The notes beneath the pieces were generated by a model, which saw only the letters and a list, made by a program, of their open reading frames with translations, did no database searches and had not been told where the DNA came from. Of a stretch of DNA of 64,000 nt, positions 34,633 through 43,382 are shown piece after piece; the first letter of the stretch is position 1; each line of letters opens with the position of its first letter. Source of the DNA: Eubacterium sp. (GTDB lineage Bacteria > Bacillota > Clostridia > Lachnospirales > Lachnospiraceae); contig JAFRGL010000012.1 in NCBI GenBank assembly GCA_017433825.1, forward strand, positions 111,239 through 175,238, written 5' to 3'. A program made the translations under genes and the position numbers.

Positions 34633-35334
34633 ATGATATTTATACTGATTGCTGTCTATTGTATTCTGGCGGGGCTTGGCATTTTCGGCATCTTCTTCGG
34701 TTTTACCGACATTCATTTCCACAGAAGGCGGAAGGAGGGCTGCATCCGTGTGGCCTGCGTCGGCGACAGCGTTACCAACGGCTGCTGGCTGCCCAACTGC
34801 TTTACGAAAAGCTATCCTTCCGTACTGCAGCGGCTGCTGGGACCCGGCTACCAGGTGGAGAATTACGGCCTGAATGACCGGACCGTGGCGAAATCCGACG
34901 ACGTGTCCTACATGCGGGAGCCGGAAAATGTCAGAAGCCGTCTGCTGAAGCCTGATATCGTCGTGATCCTTCTGGGCTCCAACGATTCCAGAACGAAGAA
35001 CTGGACGGACCGGGAAACCTTTCACAAGGCCTACGGCCTTCTGGCGGACCGGTATCTGAACCTGCCGTATAAGCCGCGGGTGCTTATCTGTACGCCGCCG
35101 CGGGAATACCAGTACGGCAGAAGAGAGCGGTTTAAGATTATACCGGAAAACCTGGAGATTGTGGCGGAGGAAATCCGTAAGACCGCTGCGGAGAAGAACC
35201 TGGAGCTTGTGGAACTGTACGACCGGTTTGAAGGCCTGAACAAATATTTTGCCGTGGACGGCATTCATCCGGATAAAAGGGGAGCCGTCCTGATAGCGGA
35301 AACCGTAGCCGGGCAGATTGCGGGCGGAAAGTGA
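34633..35334 (+). CDS. SGNH/GDSL-family hydrolase, membrane-anchored
   Basis: 233 residues. An N-terminal transmembrane helix (about 2-24) is followed by the SGNH blocks: block I GDS with S46 (VACVGDSVTNG), GxND-like LLGSND, and the DxxH pair in VDGIHPD. Members are esterases or acyl hydrolases acting on lipids, acetylated sugars or wall components. It starts only 3 bases after sufB, but a functional link is not obvious. Soluble domain probably outside the cell. Confidence 0.88.
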   Translation: MIFILIAVYCILAGLGIFGIFFGFTDIHFHRRRKEGCIRVACVGDSVTNGCWLPNCFTKSYPSVLQRLLGPGYQVENYGLNDRTVAKSDDVSYMREPENVRSRLLKPDIVVILLGSNDSRTKNWTDRETFHKAYGLLADRYLNLPYKPRVLICTPPREYQYGRRERFKIIPENLEIVAEEIRKTAAEKNLELVELYDRFEGLNKYFAVDGIHPDKRGAVLIAETVAGQIAGGK

Positions 35335-35346
35335 CGGGAAGAGAAA

Positions 35347-35991
35347 ATGGATAAACCCGGGATTAAGGAAGAAAATATTGAGCTTCTGGAGGACAGAAAA
35401 TTCCTGAAGCTGTATGCCTATCATTATGAGGAAGGTGATTACGTCGTCGCCTCAAGACATGACAGGGAAGGCCTTGCCGTCCTGCACCAGGATTCGGATT
35501 TCCCGGATGCGGTCAGCTGCATCGTGATCTTTACGGATGAAAACGGTGCGGGCAGGCTGTACCTGCAGAAGGAATTCCGCTATCCCCTGGGACGGTTTGT
35601 ATTAAGCCCGCCCGCGGGGCTGATTGACCCTGAAGACGGAAGAAGCGCGGACGCGGTACTGACTGCGGCAAAGCGCGAAATCTTCGAGGAGACCGGCCTG
35701 GAGCTTACCGGAAACGACCGGGTATTTACCGTACTGCCGGGGGCATTTTCTTCGGCGGGAATGACGGACGAAAGCAATGCCTTTGTCTGCGCGGTTACGG
35801 CAAAGGCGGACCTTTCCGGCATGAATCAGGAAGGCGGTGTCGGAGGGGAATGCTTTGACGGCTTCCGGCTTTATACGGAAGAGGAAGCCCGCGCGCTTCT
35901 GAAGGAAGGCCGGGACGAGGAAGGAAGCATCTGCCCGGCACAGACCTGGCTTGCGGTATTGTTTTTTATCTCCGGACTGTGGAAAGAATAA
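35347..35991 (+). CDS. NUDIX hydrolase, ADP-ribose pyrophosphatase-like
   Basis: 214 residues. The Nudix box is in the segment GLIDPEDGRSADAVLT followed by AAKREIFEETGLEL; FRYPLGRFVLSPPAGLID before it is the style of ADP-ribose and nucleoside-diphosphate-sugar pyrophosphatases. It lies 12 bases after the SGNH gene in the same run. The end of the ORF is close to the next gene, a cysteine synthase. Confidence 0.88.
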   Translation: MDKPGIKEENIELLEDRKFLKLYAYHYEEGDYVVASRHDREGLAVLHQDSDFPDAVSCIVIFTDENGAGRLYLQKEFRYPLGRFVLSPPAGLIDPEDGRSADAVLTAAKREIFEETGLELTGNDRVFTVLPGAFSSAGMTDESNAFVCAVTAKADLSGMNQEGGVGGECFDGFRLYTEEEARALLKEGRDEEGSICPAQTWLAVLFFISGLWKE

Positions 35992-36041
35992 CAGACGGTA
36001 AAGAGCGGCAGCAGAACGCCGCGGGAAAGAGAATTACATCT

Positions 36042-36974
36042 ATGGTTTTTAACAATATTCTTGAAGCGATGGGCAACACCCCCATGATCAGACTGAATCA
36101 TATGGTTACACCGGACATGGCGGACGTTCTGGTCAAATTCGAAGGGCTGAACGTAGGCGGCTCCATCAAGACCCGGACGGCGCTGAACATGATAGAGGCA
36201 GCGGAAGCGGAAGGACTTATCGGGCCGGATACGATTATCATGGAGCCCACCAGCGGCAACCAGGGCATCGGCCTGGCGCTTATCGGTGCGGTGAAGGGAT
36301 ACCGGACCGTCATCGTTATGCCCGATTCGGTGAGTGAGGAGAGAAGAAAGCTTATCCGCCATTACGGCGCGGAGGTTATCCTGATTCATGACGACGGGGA
36401 TATCGGCGCCTGCATAGACGAATGCCTGAAAACCTGCCTGCGCAGGCAGAAGGAGGATCCGAAGGTTTTCGTGCCCCAGCAGTTCGCCAATCCCAACAAT
36501 ACCCTGGCCCACAAGAAAGCCACCGCTCTGGAAATCCTGGATCAGGTGGACGGGCCGATTCACGGCTTCTGCTCCGGCATCGGTACCGGCGGTACCATTA
36601 CCGGCATCGGTGAAATTTTAAAGGCGCATAACCCGGACATCGAAATCTGGGCTGTGGAGCCGGAAAACGCAGCCATCCTGTCCGGCGGCTCCATCGGCAC
36701 CCATGTGCAGATGGGCATCGGGGACGGCGTGATTCCGGATATCCTGAATCCGGATATCTACGACAAAATCTGCATCATCACCGATGAGGAAGCCCTGGAT
36801 ACGTCAAAGGCCCTGGCAAAGCAGGAAGGCATCATGTGCGGCATTTCCAGCGGCACCAATGTGGCCGCGGCCCTGAAGCTTGCGAAGAAGCTTGGTAAAG
36901 GAAAAACCGTGGTCACCATCCTTGCGGACACGGCAGAGCGGTATTTCTCCACGCCGCTTTTTGAGGGAGAATAA
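36042..36974 (+). CDS. cysK: Cysteine synthase family protein
   Basis: 310-residue fold-type II PLP enzyme. K43 in GGSIKTRTA is the PLP lysine (usual form GxSxKDR), EPTSGNQG binds the substrate carboxylate, and GIGTGGTITGIGE holds the phosphate. The C-terminus DTAERYFSTPLF is that of O-acetylserine sulfhydrylases. The Asp after the lysine is Thr here, a mild change. The start at 36042 is chosen because MVFNNILEAMGNTPMIRL matches the family N-terminus; the frame is open to an upstream GTG at 35979. It makes cysteine from O-acetylserine and sulfide. Confidence 0.92.
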   Translation: MVFNNILEAMGNTPMIRLNHMVTPDMADVLVKFEGLNVGGSIKTRTALNMIEAAEAEGLIGPDTIIMEPTSGNQGIGLALIGAVKGYRTVIVMPDSVSEERRKLIRHYGAEVILIHDDGDIGACIDECLKTCLRRQKEDPKVFVPQQFANPNNTLAHKKATALEILDQVDGPIHGFCSGIGTGGTITGIGEILKAHNPDIEIWAVEPENAAILSGGSIGTHVQMGIGDGVIPDILNPDIYDKICIITDEEALDTSKALAKQEGIMCGISSGTNVAAALKLAKKLGKGKTVVTILADTAERYFSTPLFEGE

Positions 36975-36986
36975 AAAATGTGAAAC

Positions 36987-37019
36987 AACCCGGAGCGTAT
37001 TTACACCTCTGGGTTTTTT
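36987..37019 (+). terminator. Terminator after cysteine synthase
   Basis: AACCCGGAG (36987-36995) with CTCTGGGTT (37007-37015), one mismatch, then a T run. Confidence 0.7.
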
Positions 37020-37028
37020 CATTATAAT
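37000..37028 (+). promoter_or_regulatory. Promoter for CoA-disulfide reductase
   Basis: TTTACA 37000-37005, 17-base spacer, TATAAT 37023-37028. It overlaps the preceding terminator. Confidence 0.6.
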
Positions 37029-37088
37029 GAGATCAGTTAAAACATTATAATACAATCTATAAAAACATTTAAGACAGGAGAAGAAATC

Positions 37089-38777
37089 ATGAAGGTTGTA
37101 ATTGTCGGCGGCGTTGCCGGCGGTGCATCCGCCGCGGCCCGCATCCGCAGACTGGATGAGAATGCGGAGATTAAAATTTTTGAGAGAACAGGCTATGTAT
37201 CCTACGCGAACTGCGGCCTTCCCTACTATGTGGGCGGCGTGATTACCGATTTTGATGAGCTGACGCTGCAGTCTCCGGAAGGCTTTAAAACCAGGTTTAA
37301 CGTGGATGTGAAGGTTAAGCACGAGGTTGCGGCCGTGCGTCCGGAGCAGAAGACCGTTACGGTGAAGAACCTGGAAACGGGAGAGTGCTTTGAGGAAAGC
37401 TATGACAAGCTTATCCTTTCCCCGGGCGCGAAGGCCACGGTACCTCCCTTCCCGGGTGTGGACAGCGACAGAATCTTTACCTTAAGAACCGTGGAGGATA
37501 CGGTTAAGGTGAAGAAATATATCGAGGAAGAACACCCGGAAAGCTGCGTAGTGGCCGGCGGCGGTTTCATCGGCCTGGAAATGGCTGAAAACCTGGCAGG
37601 CCTGGGCATCGAAGTCACCATTGTACAGATGACCTCCCACCTGATGAACAATGTGGACAAGGACATTGCCGCGCTGATTCACAACCGGTTTAAGGAAGCC
37701 GGCGTGGAAGTGATGAATGACAGCGCCGTGGAAGGCTTCCAGACCGTTCCGGGCTGTGTTATTACCCAGCTGGAGGGCGGCAGCGGCATCCCCTCTGACT
37801 TCGTCGTGATGGCCATCGGCGTGACGCCGGAGACAACGCTTGCGAAGGAAGCCGGCATTGAATGCGGCCTTCGGGGCAGCATTGTGGTAAATGACCGGAT
37901 GGAAACCTCCGTGCCGGATATTTACGCCGTAGGCGACGCAGTGGAGGTTGTGAACCGGACCACCGGAAAGAAGGACGTGATTTCCCTGGCAGGCCCGGCC
38001 AACAAGCAGGGACGTATTGCCGCCGACAATATCTGCGGCCGCGACAGCCATTTCAAAGGCTCTGCCGGTTCTTCCGTATTCAAACTCTTTGACATGACCG
38101 TTGCCAGTACCGGCATTACCTCCGATACGGCGGACGCACTTGGGATTGATTATGACCGGCTTATCGTGTCGCCTTCCTCCCATGCGGACTATTATCCCGG
38201 TTCGGAGACCATGACCATCAAGGTGCTGTTTGAAAAGGATACCTTACGGATTTTAGGTGCGCAGATTGCGGGCTATGCCGAGGTGGAAAAGGTGATAGAT
38301 ATCATCGCCACCGCCCAGTTCGCGGGCCTTAAGGTTACTGACCTCAAAGACCTGGATCTGGCCTATGCGCCGCCGTATTCCTCCGCGAAGGCTGCCGTCA
38401 ACATGATCGGCTTCGTGGCGGAAAACATTGTTACCGGCGTGGTGAAGCAGTTCCACTGGGACGAGCTGCCCCGGCTTATGGACAAGGATGTATTTTTGCT
38501 GGACGCCAGGACCCCGGAGGAATACGCGGAAGGCCATGTGCCCGGCTTTGTCAATATCCCGGTGGATGAGCTGCGCGGCCGGATGAACGAGATTCCGAAA
38601 GACAAGACTTTGTACATCATGTGCCAGAGCGGCATCCGCAGCTACATCGCCAACCGCATTATGTGCCAGAACGGCTATGACTGCTTCAACTTCTCCGGCG
38701 GCTACCGTTTCTACAATATCGTAAACAACGGCTACAACGGTGCGCTGGCCGCATTTTCCTGCGGAAAAGAGCGGTAG
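37089..38777 (+). CDS. CoA-disulfide/polysulfide reductase with C-terminal rhodanese domain
   Basis: 562 residues. FAD domain (VVIVGGVAGGASAA), redox-active C42 in SYANCGLPYY, NAD domain (VVAGGGFIGLEMAENL), the VGDAVEV motif, then a rhodanese domain (about 455-555) with active cysteine C512 in IMCQSGIRS. Fusions like this (CoADR-Rhd, Npsr-type) reduce CoA disulfide, persulfide or polysulfide with NAD(P)H. Placed after cysteine synthase and the suf genes it fits a sulfur-handling role, perhaps keeping sulfide available. Own promoter; strong ribosome site. Confidence 0.93.
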   Translation: MKVVIVGGVAGGASAAARIRRLDENAEIKIFERTGYVSYANCGLPYYVGGVITDFDELTLQSPEGFKTRFNVDVKVKHEVAAVRPEQKTVTVKNLETGECFEESYDKLILSPGAKATVPPFPGVDSDRIFTLRTVEDTVKVKKYIEEEHPESCVVAGGGFIGLEMAENLAGLGIEVTIVQMTSHLMNNVDKDIAALIHNRFKEAGVEVMNDSAVEGFQTVPGCVITQLEGGSGIPSDFVVMAIGVTPETTLAKEAGIECGLRGSIVVNDRMETSVPDIYAVGDAVEVVNRTTGKKDVISLAGPANKQGRIAADNICGRDSHFKGSAGSSVFKLFDMTVASTGITSDTADALGIDYDRLIVSPSSHADYYPGSETMTIKVLFEKDTLRILGAQIAGYAEVEKVIDIIATAQFAGLKVTDLKDLDLAYAPPYSSAKAAVNMIGFVAENIVTGVVKQFHWDELPRLMDKDVFLLDARTPEEYAEGHVPGFVNIPVDELRGRMNEIPKDKTLYIMCQSGIRSYIANRIMCQNGYDCFNFSGGYRFYNIVNNGYNGALAAFSCGKER

Positions 38778-38804
38778 AAAACCGGAAACCGAAGGGGATT
38801 TGTA

Positions 38805-38833
38805 TTGCAAAGTGAACCCCGGTTCTGTACAAT
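38805..38833 (+). promoter_or_regulatory. Promoter for CoA-transferase
   Basis: TTGCAA 38805-38810, 17-base spacer, TACAAT 38828-38833. Confidence 0.55.
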
Positions 38834-38877
38834 AAAACCATGTTAAATCTGTTTTTTCAAATCAGGAGGAAATGAAG

Positions 38878-40146
38878 ATGAACGGACCTTTTGAAGGATT
38901 AAAAGTTGTAGAAATGGGTACCTTTGTGGCTGCACCGTCCTGTGCCAGGTTTTTCGCGGATTTTGGTGCCGACGTCGTAAAGGTTGAATCGAAAGCCGGT
39001 GACCTCATCCGGTTCAACGGCGTGTCCGAAGGCCGCCTGGGAAGCCCCTATGAGAATACGACCTTCGACCTGGAAAACGCCCACAAAAAAGACCTGGTGG
39101 TCAACCTGAAAGCGCCGGAAGGCAGGGAAGTGCTGTTTAAACTGCTTTCCGAAACCGATATTTTCATCACCAGCTGGCGGCCCCAGGCCCTGGCAAAGCT
39201 GGGACTTGGCTACGAGAACCTGAAAGATCAGTTCCCGAGACTGATTTACGCATCCTTCACCGGCTTTGGCGAGACCGGTCCGGACTGTGACCTTCCCGGC
39301 TATGATTTCACCGCTTTCTGGGCCAGAGGCGGCCTGATGGGCTCCCTTATGCAGAAGGGTGAGGCACCGATGAACCTGTCGGCAGGCATCGGCGACCATA
39401 CGTCCGGCTACATTCTGGCGGCAGGCATCCTGACCGCACTGTACAACAGAGAAAAGACCGGCAAAGGCGACTACGTTACCACCAGCCTGTTCCAGGTATC
39501 CGCTTATCTGCAGGGCATGACCATCCAGTGCGCGCAGTACAAGGACCTCGGCCAGAGCTATCCCATCAGCCGCAAGACTGCGGAGAACCCGTTCAATAAC
39601 GCTTATAAGACGAAAGACGGCCGTTGGATCCAGCTGTCCATGCCTCCCTTCGATATTTTCTATCCGCGGTTTATGCCGCTCATCGGCAGGGAAGACCTGG
39701 TGGGCAACCCGAGATATACGATGGACAACATCACCGAGAACCATCTGCATGAGGAGTTCATCAACATCATTGATGAGGCATTTGAAAAGAAGACCACTGC
39801 TGAGTGGCTGGAAATTTTAAAGAAAGCGGATATCCCGCACTCTCTGTGCCAGACCTGGGAAGAGGTGCTCGAGGACGAGCAGGCATGGGCCATCGGCGTA
39901 TTCGAAGAATTCGATTACCCCATTAGCGGAAAGCGTACCATGCTGCGCCTGCCCATTCATTTGAAAAACAACCCGAAACCGCCCATGGAAAGGGCGCCTT
40001 ACCTGGGAGAACACTCCGAGGAAATCCTCAAAGGCATGGGCTATACGGACGAACAGCTGGAAGAGATGCATGCAAAGGGTATTTACAATACCTGGGATGA
40101 CCTGCGTGAGCGATGCGGCGGACAGAAGCCGGATCTTCTTCCCTGA
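38878..40146 (+). CDS. CaiB/BaiF (family III) CoA-transferase
   Basis: 422 residues. Opens with GPFEGLKVVEMGTFVAAPSCARFFADFGADVVKVE, split here into the usual GxxVxE and GADVIKVE blocks. The catalytic aspartate is D173 in AGIGDHTSG. Family III enzymes swap CoA between acids through an aspartyl-CoA anhydride; examples are BaiF (bile acids), CaiB (carnitine) and FldA (aryl-lactates). The second ATG (38878) lies 8 bases from AGGAGG and is preferred over 38872. It stands alone with its own promoter and terminator. Acids not identified. Confidence 0.92.
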   Translation: MNGPFEGLKVVEMGTFVAAPSCARFFADFGADVVKVESKAGDLIRFNGVSEGRLGSPYENTTFDLENAHKKDLVVNLKAPEGREVLFKLLSETDIFITSWRPQALAKLGLGYENLKDQFPRLIYASFTGFGETGPDCDLPGYDFTAFWARGGLMGSLMQKGEAPMNLSAGIGDHTSGYILAAGILTALYNREKTGKGDYVTTSLFQVSAYLQGMTIQCAQYKDLGQSYPISRKTAENPFNNAYKTKDGRWIQLSMPPFDIFYPRFMPLIGREDLVGNPRYTMDNITENHLHEEFINIIDEAFEKKTTAEWLEILKKADIPHSLCQTWEEVLEDEQAWAIGVFEEFDYPISGKRTMLRLPIHLKNNPKPPMERAPYLGEHSEEILKGMGYTDEQLEEMHAKGIYNTWDDLRERCGGQKPDLLP

Positions 40147-40165
40147 TTACCAAATGCATAAAATG

Positions 40166-40191
40166 AACCGGGGCTTCGGCCCCGGTTTTTG
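40166..40191 (+). terminator. UUCG-loop terminator
   Basis: AACCGGGGC, TTCG tetraloop, GCCCCGGTT, then a T run. Confidence 0.92.
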
Positions 40192-40367
40192 TTTGCCCCT
40201 TACAAATTTTTGTGGAATATGTATAAAAATGCACAAAATTTTTCTCAAATACCCCCCTTTGTTTTCGTGCACATTTGATGTTACAATATTCAGGATATAA
40301 TTTATGTACCGGAAACACGGCTTTCCGGCACCTTATATTTTGGATTTTTTGATACCGGGGTGATACC

Positions 40368-41825
40368 ATGAAGCTCAGCATGTGGATGATAGCGAACCGC
40401 CTGACCGCTCTTGATGTTGAACTGAATATCAGTGAAGATTCGCCTGCAGAACTGTTAAGCGCAAGGCAGGTATATGCTACAAACTGCGCTTATGTATATG
40501 AATCGGCCGGAAACTGCTACTGTACTTATAAAAAAGACAGGATTTGCATCAGGGATACCGGACTGCAGGAAGGCTATGAGATCATCCAGGGTATCTTTGA
40601 TTTTTACAACAACTGGGAGGACAGGTTCCTGGAAGCGTTAAGCGACGGGGATTACAAGAAGGCCATTAATACCGCATGGCAGGTTTTCAACAATCCGCTG
40701 GTGCTTTTCAACGGCAACAGCCAGGTAATCGCGCTGACGGACAGGTACCCGGTCGGCTCCATGGACAGCGAGTGGGACTACCTTATGACCTACGGCAACA
40801 GCTCGGCCAATGCCATCATGGAGATCTTACGTTCCAGCGACCGGCATCTGACCTTTGAGGGAGGCGTAAACCGGTATTCTTACTATTCGGGTAAAGAGCT
40901 TCCCTATGCCAGCATGTCCTACGCGATTTATATCAACAGCCTCCTGTGCGGCCTGCTGGTGCTGATTTCCAAGGAAAGAAAGCTGAACACCGGCGATTTT
41001 CAGATGCTGAAGTATCTGGCCTCCAAGCTGCAGAACGTGATGGAAATCACTGACGACGCGGATTCGGGCTACAATGCAAAGGTTTTCTACTACCTGCTGA
41101 ACGGCATGGAATACGACGAGAAGCAGCTGCAGCTGCAGCTCGATTATAAAAACTGGGAGAGGGATGGGAAGTATTATGTGTCCCTCATCACCCTGAAAGA
41201 TCAGGAGCTTATTTCCAATGCCACGTACCTGATGAATCTTTTGTTCAATCTGGTAATGGGAAGATACCGTGACTGCGAAGTCATGAAGCGGGAGGATTCC
41301 CTGGTGGTGATTTCCTCTTATGATTTGAGAACAGGGGTAAGCGGCGGTTTTATTGAGGAACTTTCCCGGTCTAATCCGGTGAAAATAGCTTTAACCGAGG
41401 GCTGCGACGGCATTGAAAACATTGGCTGCCTGATGGCACAGGCGGAATATACGACTGCCCTCGGAAAACTTCGGAATCCCGAAAAAGACATTTACTGTTA
41501 TTATGATTATGCCATGGATTACATCATAGAATCCGCGGTTCTTGACAATGCGGTGATGGGCTGCGTGCCCGCGGTCCGGACCATGTGGCAGAAAATGCAC
41601 GAAACGGGGGACGAGCTTTTCCATACGCTGGAGGTTTTCCTGAACAATGAATGTTCGGTTTCAAAAACCGCAGCGGAACTCTATACCCACCGTAATACGA
41701 TACTGTACCGGCTTAACAAGATCCGGGGCATGCTGGAGAAAGACCTGGAAGACGAATACCTGCGCAATTACTGCAGGATCAGCATCCGGGTGCTGAAGCT
41801 GGCGGATACAAGAATGGGAAGATAA
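40368..41825 (+). CDS. PucR/CdaR-type transcriptional regulator
   Basis: 485 residues. The C-terminal helix-turn-helix (about 430-457, SVSKTAAELYTHRNTILYRLNKI) is the HTH_30 domain of PucR/CdaR regulators. The N-terminal and middle parts look like GAF/GGDEF-related sensory regions, with no DNA-binding motif. Such proteins activate nearby catabolic genes when a substrate is sensed. It lies between the CoA-transferase and the UroD/DUF1576/MFS group, any of which might be its targets. ATG 40368 has GGGGTGA upstream. Confidence 0.88.
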   Translation: MKLSMWMIANRLTALDVELNISEDSPAELLSARQVYATNCAYVYESAGNCYCTYKKDRICIRDTGLQEGYEIIQGIFDFYNNWEDRFLEALSDGDYKKAINTAWQVFNNPLVLFNGNSQVIALTDRYPVGSMDSEWDYLMTYGNSSANAIMEILRSSDRHLTFEGGVNRYSYYSGKELPYASMSYAIYINSLLCGLLVLISKERKLNTGDFQMLKYLASKLQNVMEITDDADSGYNAKVFYYLLNGMEYDEKQLQLQLDYKNWERDGKYYVSLITLKDQELISNATYLMNLLFNLVMGRYRDCEVMKREDSLVVISSYDLRTGVSGGFIEELSRSNPVKIALTEGCDGIENIGCLMAQAEYTTALGKLRNPEKDIYCYYDYAMDYIIESAVLDNAVMGCVPAVRTMWQKMHETGDELFHTLEVFLNNECSVSKTAAELYTHRNTILYRLNKIRGMLEKDLEDEYLRNYCRISIRVLKLADTRMGR

Positions 41826-41860
41826 GCATCAGGCAGATAGCTGATAATCACCGGAAAGAG

Positions 41861-41897
41861 AAAAATCCGGCCGCTTTATAAGCGGCCGGATTTTTTG
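41861..41897. terminator. Bidirectional terminator
   Basis: ATCCGGCCGCTT (41865-41876) pairs with AAGCGGCCGGAT (41880-41891), with an A run before and a T run after. It serves the convergent regulator and UroD-family genes. Confidence 0.9.
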
Positions 41898-41915
41898 ATG
41901 AAAATGAATGACTGA

Positions 41916-43004
41916 TTAAGCGCCGTATACCTTTCGGGAAGCCTTGTAAAGCTCTTCCATGAATTCCGGCCTGCCCATCCAGGCAGGATTGCTGTACATG
42001 GAATACTGGGAAGGTTTGCCGGGCTTGCAGTATTTCGCCACATAATCCCTGGCTGCCTGACGGACTTCTTCCTCAGATGCGGTGGTGGGATCGATGGGAG
42101 AATCATTTACGACGGAGATGCAGATCTTGTCGCCGTATTTCTCGTAAAGCTCTGCGGTATTGTTCATGGCCATGGGGGTCCAGGAATCGAAGCCGGCTTC
42201 CACGAAAACATCAATGCGGCTCTCGATGTGGCCGCAGGAATGCAGGTCGCAGTAAAGGCCCAGGCTGTGCACATGGTCCACGAAACGCTTCATCTCGGGC
42301 AGGAAGAATTCCCTTGCGGCGTCATCCGAGAAGAAGGGAGCCATCTGGGAACCCCAGTCGTCATGGATGCAGATGCCGTCGATGTTGTAATACTGCACGG
42401 CTTTGTCGGTAATCCGGATATACAGGCTGGTAAGCTCGTGGAGCATCTCATGCAGGGCATCCTCCTGATCCTCATCCAGAAGGGCCATGGCCGCATTTTC
42501 AAAGTCCATGAAGGAAATCATTCTCTCAAACCAGCAGCCATTCAGGTACCAGAGGGTGATGGCCTTGTCACTGTTGGCGAGGTATTCTTTGTTCATCGCG
42601 GCGCTGCCTTCCCAGTCCCAGCTGTCGATATCCGGGATGATGACTTTTTCCTTCCATTCATTGACGTCTTCCATGAGGGGAGCGCCGGGTTTTACCATGG
42701 CGCCGCCGACCTGATCCACGTATACCCACTCTACACCGAACATATCTTTATAGGTGGTGTATTTTTCCGGCCACGGACGGCCTTCGAAAACGAAGCCTCT
42801 GGCGATGTCATCGGGAATAACGGACGGGCAGAAGAAGGTGCCTTCACCGCCGGTCAGAAGCCAGATGGGATCCTTGTCAATATAGGTGGCCTTCATCGCT
42901 TCCTTGCGGCTGCAGGGATAGTTGTAAACCGGGATGGAGCCGCGGAAGCTTCTCTCTTCGCCGACTACTTTGACCTGGTCGTCATTATAAGGGTATTTTG
43001 CCAT
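41916..43004 (-). CDS. UroD-family protein 2, putative corrinoid-type methyltransferase
   Basis: 362 residues, same superfamily as 2920-3948 but only distantly similar. It keeps the His-x-Cys-Gly zinc motif H255-S-C257-G. GICIHDDWGSQ (about 210-220) is the family's barrel strand with an acid pair. No haem genes are near. AAAGGAGAAC precedes the ATG at 43004. The neighbours are a DUF1576 membrane protein on the same strand and GPH transporters, which suggests use of an imported methylated or glycosylated compound. Substrate unknown. Confidence 0.8.
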   Translation of the reverse strand: MAKYPYNDDQVKVVGEERSFRGSIPVYNYPCSRKEAMKATYIDKDPIWLLTGGEGTFFCPSVIPDDIARGFVFEGRPWPEKYTTYKDMFGVEWVYVDQVGGAMVKPGAPLMEDVNEWKEKVIIPDIDSWDWEGSAAMNKEYLANSDKAITLWYLNGCWFERMISFMDFENAAMALLDEDQEDALHEMLHELTSLYIRITDKAVQYYNIDGICIHDDWGSQMAPFFSDDAAREFFLPEMKRFVDHVHSLGLYCDLHSCGHIESRIDVFVEAGFDSWTPMAMNNTAELYEKYGDKICISVVNDSPIDPTTASEEEVRQAARDYVAKYCKPGKPSQYSMYSNPAWMGRPEFMEELYKASRKVYGA

Positions 43005-43382
43005 TGTCAGTTCTCCTTTTTGGTTCTTTGTTAAGCATTTTGCATTTAATTCAATAGTTTATTATACAGCATCATGCAGGGTTTTGTATAGAGTGTTTCA
43101 CACATAAATGAACTTTCCGAATTGTGCGTATTTTGGGCAGCGTATACATTTCAGCCATACCCGGGACTGATATATTATGATTTCAGAAAGCTGTACCGGT
43201 CCGACATCTGCCGGTGCGGAAATCTGAATTCCAAAATCAGACATGGCATTTCGGTGATTTCATGATTCTCCATTGATTCTTTAAAAAGAATCAGCAAGGC
43301 CGCAGGGGAATCCTGCGGCCTTGTCTTTGAAAGTGCAGATTATTCAAATAATACAATTAACGGTGTTTCAGACGTACTTACT
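43005..43382. other. Intergenic stretch with palindrome and hairpin
   Basis: No ORF of note. A TATAAT-like box for the minus-strand UroD gene lies near 43060. A perfect 20-base palindrome, TGATTCTTT-AA-AAAGAATCA (43274-43293), is followed at 43296-43322 by an 11-bp hairpin (AAGGCCGCAGG/CCTGCGGCCTT). The hairpin follows the stop of the DUF1576 gene in its direction of transcription and is its likely terminator. Confidence 0.6.
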
